From the NCBI RefSeq assembly GCF_014646275.1, contig NZ_BMND01000013.1, positions 124,001 to 188,000 of the forward strand: a stretch of 64,000 nucleotides of DNA. The letters are read 5' to 3'. How positions within the stretch are numbered: position 1 is the first letter of the stretch; every line of letters starts with the position of its first letter. Source of the stretch: Streptomyces kronopolitis (GTDB lineage: Bacteria; Actinomycetota; Actinomycetes; Streptomycetales; Streptomycetaceae). Position numbers and translations under genes: made by a program. This document shows, in pieces, positions 43,176 to 51,804 of the stretch. The notes below the pieces were generated by a model. It was given only the letters and a program-made list of their open reading frames with translations. It did no database searches and had not been told where the DNA came from.

Positions 43176-44770
43176 GACGCCACCTCCCGGTAGGCCGTCG
43201 CCTCCTCCAGGTCCAGCCGGCGCAGCAGGGTGCGCAGCATCTCGTCGTCGATCCGCCGGGCGTCCCGCAGCTGGACGAAGACCTGCCGTTCGGTGGCGAT
43301 CATCTCGCGGGCCAGCCGCCGGTAGGTCTCGTCGGCGGACTCCCCGGTCGCCTCGTTGACCGCGCCCAGCCGCTCCCACACGGAGTTGCGCCGCCGTTCC
43401 ATGATCGTGCGCAGCCGGTCGGCGAGCGGCCCGGGCAGCGCGTTGCGGTCGTCCCGCAGCAGCTCCGCCAGCCGCTCCTCGGCGGCCCGCGAGGCCTCGT
43501 TCTGCGCCTGCGCCTCGGCCAGCGTCTCGGCCTGGGTGTCCCGGACGGGCAGCTTCAGCAGGCGGATCAGCGGCGGCAGCGTCAGCCCCTGGACGACGAG
43601 GGTGGCGATGACGGTGGTGAAGGCCAGGAAGAGCACGAGGTTGCGGGCCGGGAAGGCCGCCGAGCCGTGCCCCACCGGGATGGAGAACGCGATGGCCAGC
43701 GACACCACCCCGCGCATCCCGGCCCAGCCGATGATGACCGGTGAGGTCCAGTTGACCCCCGGTTCGCGGGCCCGGATCCGGGCCGACAGGGCGCGCGGCA
43801 GATAGGTGCCCGGGAAGACCCACACGAAGCGCGCCAGGATCACGATCAGGAACAGCACCACCGCGTACCCCAGGGCCTGCGGCCCGCCGAACCGCCCCAG
43901 GCCGCGCAGCACCACCGGCAGCTGGAGCCCGATCAGCGCGAAGACGGCGGACTCCAGGATGAAGGAGACCACCTTCCACACCGCCTCCTCCTGGAGCCGG
44001 GTCTCGAAGTCGACCTGCCAGGACCGGTGCCCCAGGTAGAGGCCGACCACGACGACGGCCAGCACCCCGGAGGCGCCGAACTGCTCGGCGCTCGCGTAGG
44101 CGACGAACGGGATGAGCAGCGAGAGGGTGTTCTCCAGCAGCGCCGACTCGCACAGCCGCACCCGCAGCCAGTGCAGCGGCACCATCAGCACGACACCGAT
44201 GCCGATGCCGCCCAGGGACGCGACGGCGAACTCCCTGACCCCCTCCCCCCAGGTGGTGGCCGCGCCGAGGGCGGCGGCCAGCGCGACCTTGTACGCGGTG
44301 ATCGCGGTGGCGTCGTTGACCAGCGACTCGCCCTGGAGAATCGTGGTGATCCGGTGCGGCAGCCCGAGCCGGCGGGCGATGGCGGTGGCCGCGACCGCGT
44401 CCGGCGGGGCGATCACGGCGCCCAGGACGAGCGCGGCGGTCAGCGGCAGGTCCGGGATGACGAGATAGGCCGCGTAGCCCACCACCAGCGTGGCGAACAG
44501 GACGTAGCCGACCGACAGCAGCGCCACCGGCCGCAGATTGGCCCGCAGGTCCAGATACGAGCTGTCCAGCGCCGCGGTGTGCAGCAAGGGCGGCAGCACC
44601 AGCGGCAACACGATGTGCGGATCGAGGGTGTAGTCCGGCAGGCCCGGGACGGCGGAGGCCGCGAGCCCCGCGGCGACCAGCAGCAGCGGCGCGGGGACCG
44701 GCGTGCGGCGCGCCAGTCCGGCGACCGCGGCGCTCCCCGCGACCAGCAACAACAGCGGCATGACAGCCAT
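43172..44770 (-). CDS. CPA1-type Na+/H+ antiporter with cytosolic tail
   Basis: 532 aa. About 12 transmembrane segments, with VIAPPDAVAATAIARRL, GESLVNDATAITAYKV (ND pair) and IIGWAGMRGVVSLAIAFSIP. Residues ~400-532 form a charged cytosolic helical domain, absent from the other antiporter in this window. It exports Na+ in exchange for H+. Tail-to-tail overlap with the PLP gene. Confidence 0.92.
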   Translation of the reverse strand: MAVMPLLLLVAGSAAVAGLARRTPVPAPLLLVAAGLAASAVPGLPDYTLDPHIVLPLVLPPLLHTAALDSSYLDLRANLRPVALLSVGYVLFATLVVGYAAYLVIPDLPLTAALVLGAVIAPPDAVAATAIARRLGLPHRITTILQGESLVNDATAITAYKVALAAALGAATTWGEGVREFAVASLGGIGIGVVLMVPLHWLRVRLCESALLENTLSLLIPFVAYASAEQFGASGVLAVVVVGLYLGHRSWQVDFETRLQEEAVWKVVSFILESAVFALIGLQLPVVLRGLGRFGGPQALGYAVVLFLIVILARFVWVFPGTYLPRALSARIRAREPGVNWTSPVIIGWAGMRGVVSLAIAFSIPVGHGSAAFPARNLVLFLAFTTVIATLVVQGLTLPPLIRLLKLPVRDTQAETLAEAQAQNEASRAAEERLAELLRDDRNALPGPLADRLRTIMERRRNSVWERLGAVNEATGESADETYRRLAREMIATERQVFVQLRDARRIDDEMLRTLLRRLDLEEATAYREVAS

Positions 44771-44829
44771 CGGTCCCGTCCCGTCCCCATGTCCTGTGCC
44801 GGCCGGCCCGGCGATCTAACCTGGCCATC

Positions 44830-45090
44830 ATGAGCGAGTGCACGCACGTTCCCGGACTGCCGCGCGCCGAGCCGGCCCCGCTGAGCGCCACCTGCCTGGA
44901 GTGCCTGGCCGTCGGCAGCCACCCCGTGCAGCTGCGGCTGTGCCTGGTCTGCGGCCATGTCGGCTGCTGCGACTCGTCGCCGTTCCGGCACGCCACCGGG
45001 CACTTCGAGGAGACCGGCCACCCCGTGATGCGGACCTTCGAGCCGGGCGACTCCTGGCGCTGGTGCTTCGTCGACCAGCAGCTGGTGTGA
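44830..45090 (+). CDS. UBP-type zinc-finger protein
   Basis: 86 aa. CTHVPGLP...CLECLAVG...LRLCLVCGHVGCCDSS...HATGHFEETGHPVMR is the ZnF-UBP arrangement (Cys/His ligands for up to three zinc ions). In eukaryotes the domain binds ubiquitin C-termini; in actinobacteria its role is unknown. TAACCT lies 8 nt before the ATG and there is no RBS, so it is probably leaderless. Confidence 0.88.
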   Translation: MSECTHVPGLPRAEPAPLSATCLECLAVGSHPVQLRLCLVCGHVGCCDSSPFRHATGHFEETGHPVMRTFEPGDSWRWCFVDQQLV

Positions 45091-45122
45091 GCCGCCGGAC
45101 GGGATCGGTCTAGCCTTCAGGC

Positions 45123-45611
45123 ATGATCCGCCGAGCGACCCCCGACGACGTCCCCGTCATCCTGGCCATGATCGGCGAGCTGGCCGCGTACGAGCGCGAG
45201 CCCCAGGCCGCCCGGGCCACCGGGCCGCAGCTCGAAGAGGCCCTCTTCGGCCCGCAGCCGGCCGCCTTCGCGCTGATCGCGGAGGCCGGCGGCGCCCCGG
45301 TCGGCTTCGCCCTGTGGTTCCGGAACTTCTCGACGTGGACGGGCACACACGGTGTCTACCTGGAGGACCTCTACGTCCGCCCCGAGGCCCGCGGCGACGG
45401 CCACGGCAAGGCGCTGCTCGCGGCCCTCGCGGAGATCTGTGTGGCCCGCGGATACGAGCGTTTCGAGTGGTCGGTCCTGGATTGGAATGAACCGTCCATC
45501 GGCCTTTACCGGTCGATCGGCGCCCGCCCCATGGACGAATGGACGGTCTTCCGGCTCACTGGGGAGGCGCTGCACGACCTCGCGGCCACCTCGCGCGTCA
45601 ACGGAGCGTAA
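45123..45611 (+). CDS. GNAT-family N-acetyltransferase
   Basis: 162 aa. MIRRATPDDVPVILAMIGEL at the start, acetyl-CoA-binding loop VRPEARGDGHGKALLAAL, then WSVLDWNEPSIGLYRSIGA. This is the layout of spermidine/diamine acetyltransferase-like GNATs. TAGCCT is 6 nt before the ATG, leaderless type. Substrate unknown. Confidence 0.88.
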   Translation: MIRRATPDDVPVILAMIGELAAYEREPQAARATGPQLEEALFGPQPAAFALIAEAGGAPVGFALWFRNFSTWTGTHGVYLEDLYVRPEARGDGHGKALLAALAEICVARGYERFEWSVLDWNEPSIGLYRSIGARPMDEWTVFRLTGEALHDLAATSRVNGA

Positions 45612-45902
45612 TCGGCATCGATTTGGCAGTGCACACCCCTAGCCACTTTCCGTACCCGTCGATTTACAATCAGTGACAGCGGTGGCGCCGGAAGAACCGG
45701 GGCCGGATCGCCCCGGGACGGCAGTCGTCCTCCTTCCGGGCGACACCGGCCCGCAGATCGCGATAGCGTCACAGCCGAACCATGCGTCGCGCCTGATCGT
45801 TCTCCTTTCACCCGAGGGGAGAAAAGGGCCGGCGCCCATCCCGAACAACGCGAATATCGCGCATTTCCAGCTCAACCAGCTTGTGCCACCTTGGAGGTGA
45901 GG

Positions 45903-46316
45903 GTGTCCCAGATCGCAGGCGAGCCCGGGACTCAGGACTTCGTGGAAGTCCGTCTGCCCGCTGCGGGTGCCTACCTGTCCGTGCTGCGTACGGCCACGGC
46001 CGGTCTCGCAGCCCGCTTGGACTTCACCCTCGACGAGATCGAGGATCTGCGCATCGCGGTCGACGAGGCCTGCGCGATCCTTCTGCAACAGGCCGTCCCC
46101 GGCAGTGTGCTGAGCTGCGTCTTCCGTCTGATCGACGACGCGCTCCAGGTCACGGTGTCGGCCCCGACGACCGACGGCCGCGCCCCGGAGCGCGACACCT
46201 TCGCCTGGACGGTGCTCTCCGCACTGGCCGGCAAGGTCGATTCCACCGTCGCCGAGGACCAGACGGTCACCATCAGTCTGTACAAGGAGCGCGGCGCCGG
46301 TCCCGGACCGTCATGA
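45903..46316 (+). CDS. Anti-sigma factor of SigH (RsbW-like, UshX/PrsH)
   Basis: 137 aa, GTG with TGGAGGTGAG upstream. RsbW-type GHKL fold: FTLDEIEDLRIAVDEACAIL aligns with the N-box, but the canonical Asn is absent, and the Gly-rich nucleotide loops are weak. In S. coelicolor the gene before sigH encodes the anti-sigma factor UshX (PrsH), which binds SigH. It probably sequesters SigH here and is co-transcribed with it, the sigma start lying 16 nt downstream. Confidence 0.87.
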   Translation: MSQIAGEPGTQDFVEVRLPAAGAYLSVLRTATAGLAARLDFTLDEIEDLRIAVDEACAILLQQAVPGSVLSCVFRLIDDALQVTVSAPTTDGRAPERDTFAWTVLSALAGKVDSTVAEDQTVTISLYKERGAGPGPS

Positions 46317-46332
46317 CCGAACAGGGGGCCCC

Positions 46333-47319
46333 GTGAAAGATCTCGAACGCGGCGGGCGGATGGCGGCCGGTGCCACCATCCCCGGGCAGCAGGCCCGGCC
46401 GCATCCGGTGGGCGCGGCCCACCACGGCGGCCGGTTGAATGCGGCGGAGCAGGCAGAGCGGGCGGACCACATGGAGCAGAGCGAGCAGCCGGGGCAGCAG
46501 GAGCATCAGCACGACGCTCCGGCCCCCGCACACCAGCTGCGGGATCACCAGCATTCCCACGAGCCGCACGACCGCAGCGGCGCCCGGGCGATGTTCTACG
46601 AACTGCGCGGACTGCCCGACGGCTCCCCGCAGCGCGCGGAGCTGCGCAACGCTCTCGTGCGCATGCACCTCCCGCTCGTCGAGCATCTGGCCCGGCGCTT
46701 CCGCAACCGCGGGGAGCCGCTGGACGATCTGACCCAGGTCGCCACCATCGGTCTGATCAAGTCCGTGGACCGCTTCGACCCGGACCGCGGCGTGGAGTTC
46801 TCCACCTACGCCACCCCCACCGTCGTCGGCGAGATCAAACGGCACTTCCGTGACAAGGGCTGGGCGGTCCGCGTCCCGCGCCGCCTCCAGGAGCTGCGGC
46901 TGTCGCTGACCACCGCGACCGCCGAACTGTCCCAGCGGCACGGCCGGGCCCCCACCGTCCATGAGCTGGCCGAGCACCTGGCGATCTCCGAGGAGGAGGT
47001 CCTGGAGGGCCTGGAGTCCGCCAACGCGTACAGCACGCTCTCCCTGGACGTCCCGGACACGGACGACGAGTCCCCCGCGGTCGCCGACACCCTCGGCGCC
47101 GAGGACGAGGCGCTGGAGGGGGTCGAGTACCGCGAGTCCCTCAAGCCGCTGCTGGAGGACCTCCCGCCGCGGGAGAAGAAGATCCTGCTGCTGCGGTTCT
47201 TCGGCAACATGACCCAGTCGCAGATCGCCCAGGAGGTCGGCATCTCCCAGATGCACGTCTCCCGGCTCCTGGCCCGCACCCTGGCCCAGCTGCGCGACAA
47301 GCTGCTCGTCGAGGAGTGA
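46333..47319 (+). CDS. sigH: Stress sigma factor SigH (SigB/SigF subfamily)
   Basis: 328 aa from GTG. Sigma regions 2-4 begin near residue 95: LRNALVRMHLPLVEHLARRF, LTQVATIGLIKSVDRFD, and region 4 QSQIAQEVGISQMHVSRLLA. A ~90-residue N-terminal extension is rich in His and Gln. In S. coelicolor SigH exists as several isoforms from alternative starts and proteolysis, and controls osmotic-stress and septation genes. Downstream there is a perfect 16-bp hairpin. Confidence 0.92.
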   Translation: MKDLERGGRMAAGATIPGQQARPHPVGAAHHGGRLNAAEQAERADHMEQSEQPGQQEHQHDAPAPAHQLRDHQHSHEPHDRSGARAMFYELRGLPDGSPQRAELRNALVRMHLPLVEHLARRFRNRGEPLDDLTQVATIGLIKSVDRFDPDRGVEFSTYATPTVVGEIKRHFRDKGWAVRVPRRLQELRLSLTTATAELSQRHGRAPTVHELAEHLAISEEEVLEGLESANAYSTLSLDVPDTDDESPAVADTLGAEDEALEGVEYRESLKPLLEDLPPREKKILLLRFFGNMTQSQIAQEVGISQMHVSRLLARTLAQLRDKLLVEE

Positions 47320-47373
47320 ACGGCCCCGGCGCGCCCGGCGCGGTGAAGCCGGGCGGCGGGGCGTGGGAACGGA

Positions 47374-47411
47374 CGAAGGGGCGGGATCCCGGTGAGGATC
47401 CCGCCCCTTCG
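47374..47411. terminator. Bidirectional hairpin after sigH
   Basis: A perfect 16-bp stem (47374-47389 with 47396-47411) with a 6-nt loop; flanking GAACG/CGTTC can extend it. It separates convergent genes. Confidence 0.9.
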
Positions 47412-47447
47412 TGCGTTCCGGTCCGTCCGTTCCGGGCCCGGCCGCCG

Positions 47448-47909
47448 TCAGGGGGCCTCCCGCGGGCCGATGCCCAGGGCCTCGGTGGCGGTCGGGTTGA
47501 CCAGCAGGACGAGGACGACCAGCGCGGCCGCGGCCAGTCCGATGCCGGCCGCGATCAGCGCCCCGCCGCCGTGCACCAGCGTCCAGGCCACCGGCAGCGC
47601 CACGATCTGGGTGATCAGCGAGGGCCCCCGGCTCCAGCGCCGGCGCAGCCACAGCCCGCGCGCGGCCACCAGCGGCAGCACCGCGAGCGCGAGCACCGTC
47701 AGCCCGCCCATCTCCGCCTGCTGCGCGCTGTCCGGCGCACCGGCCAGCCCCATGATCAGCATGTACGCGCCGAGGGCGGCCAGCGCCAGCCCCTCGGCCG
47801 CGGTGAGCGCCGCGGCGGCGCTCAGCCGGGCGGGCCGCGGTCCGGCCGGCTCGTGGGCTGCGGGGGCGTCGGCGGCTCGGGACACGGACTGCTTCTGCTG
47901 ACTGCTCAC
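47448..47909 (-). CDS. Small integral membrane protein
   Basis: 153 aa from GTG at 47909. After a ~35-residue soluble N-terminus there are four hydrophobic segments, with a positively charged loop WLRRRWSRGPSL. No family that I can name with certainty. TACCCT lies 8 nt upstream of the GTG, consistent with a leaderless mRNA. Divergent from the lipid-kinase gene. Confidence 0.8.
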   Translation of the reverse strand: MSSQQKQSVSRAADAPAAHEPAGPRPARLSAAAALTAAEGLALAALGAYMLIMGLAGAPDSAQQAEMGGLTVLALAVLPLVAARGLWLRRRWSRGPSLITQIVALPVAWTLVHGGGALIAAGIGLAAAALVVLVLLVNPTATEALGIGPREAP

Positions 47910-48005
47910 CCCAGCAGGGTAGCGCCGGCGGGCACCGCCTCCGGGGGTGCCCCGGAGGCGGACAGGGCGTGAGTCAGGTACCAGCAGGTAGGTACGCTGC
48001 TCCAT

Positions 48006-48989
48006 ATGCGCGCACTCCTCGTGGTCAATCCCGCCGCCACCACCACCAGTGCCCGCACCCGTGAAGTGCTCACCCACGCGCTCGCCAGCGACCTCAAACT
48101 GGAGGTCGCCGAGACGCAGTACCGCGGACACGCGCGTGACCTGGCCCGGGAGGCCACCGAGGCCGGGCAGACCGATCTGGTCGTGGCGCTCGGCGGCGAC
48201 GGCACGGTCAACGAGGTCGTCAACGGCCTCCTGGCGAGCGGCCCCGATCCGGACTCCCACCCCCGGCTGGCCGTGGTCCCCGGCGGCTCGACCAATGTCT
48301 TCGCCCGCGCCCTGGGGCTGCCCAACGATGTGGTGGAGGCGACCGGCGCCCTGCTGGACGCGCTGCGCGACGGCAGCGAGCGCACCATCGGCCTGGGCCT
48401 GGCCGCCGGCACCCCCGGCACCGAGGACGAGGGCGTACCGGAACGCTGGTTCACCTTCTGCGCGGGCTTCGGTTTCGACGCCGGTGTCGTCGGCCGGGTC
48501 GAGCAGCAGCGCGAACGCGGCAAGCGTTCGACCCACGCCCTGTACGTGCGACAGGTCGTACGGCAGTTCCTGGGCGAGGCGAACCGCCGGCGGGGCGTGA
48601 TCACCCTCGAACGCCCGGGCGGCGGCGAGGGCGCGGCCGAGCTCGTCGAGAACCTCGCGCTGGCCATAATCTGCAACACCGCTCCGTGGTCCTACCTGGG
48701 CAATCGACCGATCTACCCGTCCCCGGACGCCTCGTTCGACACGGCCCTCGACGTGTTCGCACTGAGCAAGCTCTCGCCGGCCGCGGTGGCCCGTTACGCC
48801 ACCCAGCTACTGGCGTCAACACCCGAGCGCGGGCCCCACGGCAAGCACGCACTCTCACATCACGACCTCACGAACTTCACCTTGCATTCGCAGGTTCCAC
48901 TGCCCTTCCAGATGGACGGTGACCACCTGGGACTGCGCACGAGTGTGACGTTCACAGGCGTTCGCCGTGCACTGCGTGTGATTGTGTGA
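48006..48989 (+). CDS. Diacylglycerol kinase-family lipid kinase
   Basis: 327 aa. N-terminus LLVVNPAATTTS, nucleotide motif VVALGGDGTVNEVVNGL and PGGSTNVFARALGL are the DAGK catalytic signature. The C-terminal beta-domain binds lipid. It phosphorylates diacylglycerol or a related lipid alcohol. TACGCT lies 7 nt before the ATG (leaderless type). In Streptomyces it sits between sigH and wblE. Confidence 0.9.
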   Translation: MRALLVVNPAATTTSARTREVLTHALASDLKLEVAETQYRGHARDLAREATEAGQTDLVVALGGDGTVNEVVNGLLASGPDPDSHPRLAVVPGGSTNVFARALGLPNDVVEATGALLDALRDGSERTIGLGLAAGTPGTEDEGVPERWFTFCAGFGFDAGVVGRVEQQRERGKRSTHALYVRQVVRQFLGEANRRRGVITLERPGGGEGAAELVENLALAIICNTAPWSYLGNRPIYPSPDASFDTALDVFALSKLSPAAVARYATQLLASTPERGPHGKHALSHHDLTNFTLHSQVPLPFQMDGDHLGLRTSVTFTGVRRALRVIV

Positions 48990-49310
48990 GCAGTAGAGCC
49001 CAAAGTCCTTTCACTCGAACGTTTAGACTGGTTTCCACCCCCTGGAATGACGGCTGTGAGCTAGGCGACACCAAGGATTCAAAAAAAAGTTTCCGGAAGG
49101 GGTTGTATCCGCAGCCGAGGTTTGCGAGTCTCTTCCTGGCGATCGGGACGGCCGCTTCACCGGCCCCCTTGAGAGCCCGAATCCTCTCCCTCATTCCACA
49201 GGACCGCACCAGTTCTCCACTGGGGTTCGGCCCTTCCCTTGCGGGGGGATTCGTGAAAGCGTTCACATTCACAAGCAACGATCCCGTCATCACGAGGAGA
49301 TGGAGCAGCC
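48990..49310 (+). promoter_or_regulatory. Upstream region of wblE
   Basis: 321 nt without an ORF. It holds an A8 tract (about 49080-49087), unusual here, and an inverted repeat GTGAAAGCGTTCAC at 49253-49266 close to the wblE start; a good RBS (CGAGGAG) lies before the ATG. Nothing else is clear. Confidence 0.5.
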
Positions 49311-49568
49311 ATGGACTGGCGTCACCGCGCCGTTTGCCGCGAGGAAGACCCCGAGCTCTTCTTCCCCATCGGCAACACCGGTCCTGCGCTGCTGCAGATC
49401 GAGGAAGCCAAGGCCGTCTGCCGCCGCTGCCCCGTCATGGAGCAGTGCCTGCAGTGGGCGCTCGAGTCCGGCCAGGACTCCGGCGTCTGGGGTGGTCTGA
49501 GCGAGGACGAGCGCCGCGCGATGAAGCGCCGTGCAGCTCGCAACCGGGCGCGCAACGCCAGCGCCTGA
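49311..49568 (+). CDS. wblE: WhiB-family iron-sulfur regulator WblE (WhiB1-like)
   Basis: 85 aa. Four cysteines for a [4Fe-4S] cluster: C9 in MDWRHRAVC, then AVCRRCPVMEQC. The G[VI]WGG turn is GVWGGLSEDERR, followed by a basic C-terminus (MKRRAARNRARN). The short WblE/WhiB1 type is essential in mycobacteria and senses NO. It is next to a PdtaS-like kinase, as in Mycobacterium (Rv3219-Rv3220c). Confidence 0.94.
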   Translation: MDWRHRAVCREEDPELFFPIGNTGPALLQIEEAKAVCRRCPVMEQCLQWALESGQDSGVWGGLSEDERRAMKRRAARNRARNASA

Positions 49569-49665
49569 GCCAGTAGCCCCGTGGCCCCCGAGCCGCAGCG
49601 CGCAGTACCCCCGACGATGCACCTCCGGAGCTGATCAGCCCGGTCATCGCATCTCAGAGCTTTGA

Positions 49666-49692
49666 GCCCCGGACCGGATGGGTCCGGGGCTT
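49666..49692. terminator. Hairpin after wblE
   Basis: A perfect 11-bp stem (AGCCCCGGACC and complement) with a 5-nt loop, between convergent wblE and the histidine kinase gene. Confidence 0.8.
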
Positions 49693-49745
49693 GCTGCTGT
49701 TCCGGGCGGGTTGCGGGCCGGCGCAGGGGCGGGGGGCCGCCGCCC

Positions 49746-51227
49746 TCAGTGCTGCTTCTCGGCGCCCACGGGGACGTCGAGGACGACCTGGGTGCCGCGC
49801 CCGGGTGCCGGCACCATGTCGAAGGTGCCGCCCAACTCCCCCTCCACCAGGGTCCGTACGATCTGCAGCCCGAGGTTGCCGGCCCGCTGCGGGTCGAAGT
49901 TCTCGGGCAGGCCGCGGCCGTCGTCCTGGATGGTGACCAGCAGCCGCGGCTCGGCCCGGCTGCCGCCGCGCACCGCGGCGACCTCGACCGTGCCGTGCTC
50001 CGCCGGAGCGAAGGCGTGCTCCAGGGCGTTCTGCAGGACCTCGGTGAGCACCATCGACAGCGGGGTGGCCACCTCGGCGTCCAGGATGCCGAAGCGCCCG
50101 GTGCGGCGGGTGGTCACCTTGCCCGGGGAGATCTCCGCCACCATGGCCAGCACCCGGTCCGCGATCTCGTCGAACTCGACCCGCTCGTCGAGGGTCTGGG
50201 ACAGCGTCTCGTGCACGATCGCGATCGAACCGACCCTGCGGACCGCCTCGTTGAGCGCCTCGCGGCCCTGTGCGGAATCCATCCGGCGGGACTGCAACCG
50301 CAGCAGCGCGGCTACTGTCTGCAAATTGTTCTTCACCCGGTGGTGGATTTCCCGGATGGTGGCGTCCTTCGTGATCAGTTCCCGTTCGCGGCGTCGCAGT
50401 TCGGTCACATCGCGCAACAAAACCAGCGAACCGATGTGCGTTCCCTTGGGTTTGAGGGGAATAGCGCGCAATTGGATGACGCCCTCAATTCCCTCCACCT
50501 CGAATTCCCGGGGGGCCCAGCCGCTGGCGAGCTTGACCAGTGCCTCGTCCACCGGGCCGCGGGCGGGGGCGAGTTCGGCGGTGGCCCGGCCCAGGTGGTG
50601 GCCCACCAGGTCGGCGGCGAGACCGAGGCGGTGGTAGGCGGAGAGGGCGTTGGGGCTGGCGTACTGGACGACGCCCTCCGCGTCGAGCCGGATCAGCCCG
50701 TCGCCGGCGCGCGGCGAGGCGTCCATGTCGACCTGCTGGCCGGGGAAGGGGAAGGTGCCCGCGGCGATCATCTGGGCCAGGTCGGAGGCGCTCTGGAGGT
50801 AGGTCAGCTCCAAGCGGCTGGGGGTGCGCACGGTCAGCAGGTTGGTGTTGCGGGCGATCACCCCGAGCACCCGGCCCTCGCGGCGGACGGGGATGGACTC
50901 GACGCGTACCGGCACCTCCTCGCGCCACTCCGGGTCGCCCTCGCGCACGATGCGGCCCTCGTCCAGGGCGGAGTCCAGCATCGGACGCCGGCCACGGGGG
51001 ACGAGATGGCCGACCATGTCGTCCTGGTACGAGGTGGGACCCGTATTGGGCCGCATCTGGGCGACCGAGACATAGCGGGTGCCGTCGAGGGTGGGCACCC
51101 ACAGCACCAGATCGGCGAAGGAGAGGTCGGAGAGCAGCTGCCACTCCGAGACCAGCAGATGGAGCCACTCGAGGTCGGTGTCGCTCAGAGCGGTGTGCTG
51201 GCGTACGAGATCGTTCATGGAGGGCAC
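49746..51227 (-). CDS. PdtaS-like sensor histidine kinase
   Basis: 493 aa from GTG at 51227, preceded by TAGGCT at leaderless spacing; ATG at 51218 is alternative. N-terminal GAF-like domain (residues ~20-150), PAS domain (~165-285), HisKA_2 H-box REIHHRVKNNLQTVAALLRL near residue 296, and an HATPase with LTEVLQNALEHAF and DDGRGLPENF. The ortholog of mycobacterial PdtaS. Its response regulator PdtaR (RNA-binding ANTAR) is not in the window. Ligand not known from sequence. Confidence 0.9.
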   Translation of the reverse strand: MPSMNDLVRQHTALSDTDLEWLHLLVSEWQLLSDLSFADLVLWVPTLDGTRYVSVAQMRPNTGPTSYQDDMVGHLVPRGRRPMLDSALDEGRIVREGDPEWREEVPVRVESIPVRREGRVLGVIARNTNLLTVRTPSRLELTYLQSASDLAQMIAAGTFPFPGQQVDMDASPRAGDGLIRLDAEGVVQYASPNALSAYHRLGLAADLVGHHLGRATAELAPARGPVDEALVKLASGWAPREFEVEGIEGVIQLRAIPLKPKGTHIGSLVLLRDVTELRRRERELITKDATIREIHHRVKNNLQTVAALLRLQSRRMDSAQGREALNEAVRRVGSIAIVHETLSQTLDERVEFDEIADRVLAMVAEISPGKVTTRRTGRFGILDAEVATPLSMVLTEVLQNALEHAFAPAEHGTVEVAAVRGGSRAEPRLLVTIQDDGRGLPENFDPQRAGNLGLQIVRTLVEGELGGTFDMVPAPGRGTQVVLDVPVGAEKQH

Positions 51228-51299
51228 GTCCTGGAGCCTACCGGCGTAGGCTGTAGCCCTGGTGTCTGCATGGACACTGCATGGGCATGGACAAGTGAG

Positions 51300-51315
51300 A
51301 ATGGTCTAGTCCAGA
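51300..51315. promoter_or_regulatory. dre-like DasR site near the histidine kinase promoter
   Basis: AATGGTCTAGTCCAGA matches the DasR consensus ACTGGTCTAGACCAGT at 13 of 16 positions. It lies 73 nt upstream of the kinase start and about 490 nt from nagB. Confidence 0.55.
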
Positions 51316-51760
51316 ATGCGGAAAACACCTCCGTTCTCCCCGCACAGGAGAACGGAACGAGGCCGCAGGCGCTCTCTGCCCTGACTGCGCCGAGGCCTCC
51401 GATCGACCGGTTCCCGGACGGGACCGCACCCCTACCGCACACAGGGGTGCCTTCCGCCCGCAAGAGGGGACCGGCCGATGTCAGCTCCGGGCTGCGGTGC
51501 CGGACAGGTTGAGGGTCCTGTCCCGGCGCCGCGGCCCGCGGGTGTTTCCGGGGTCGTCGACGGACCCGGGCCGAGCCGCTCCACCGGTCGACGCGCCGGG
51601 CGGAACCGCCGCCACGCGTCCCGCATCCCGCCCCGATAACGCGTCCCAGCCCCCATCCCGCCGCTCGCGACAGCGAGTTCATCGGCGTGCCGCGACGCAC
51701 CCCGGAGGGCGCCCCGCCGTCCGGCGCCGCCGCCGGGTCCCCGTGGTCCCGCTCTGCTAG

Positions 51761-51776
51761 ATTGGTCTATACCACA
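51761..51776. promoter_or_regulatory. dre DasR site of nagB
   Basis: ATTGGTCTATACCACA matches the DasR consensus at 12 of 16 positions, with both inner arms intact. It ends 28 nt upstream of nagB, a known DasR target in S. coelicolor. Confidence 0.75.
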
Positions 51777-51804
51777 CGAGATTCTCCAGAACGGCAGGCC
51801 AAGC

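Larger units (their letters stand above)
51228..51804. other. Long divergent region between the histidine kinase and nagB
   Basis: 577 nt without a credible gene. It contains two dre-like sites, at 51300-51315 and 51761-51776. The rest shows nothing I can name. Confidence 0.6.

Noticed and set aside
41814..44996. 1,060-aa minus-strand frame
   Set aside because: Antisense or out-of-frame reading over the amidase, PLP enzyme and antiporter genes; no domain.
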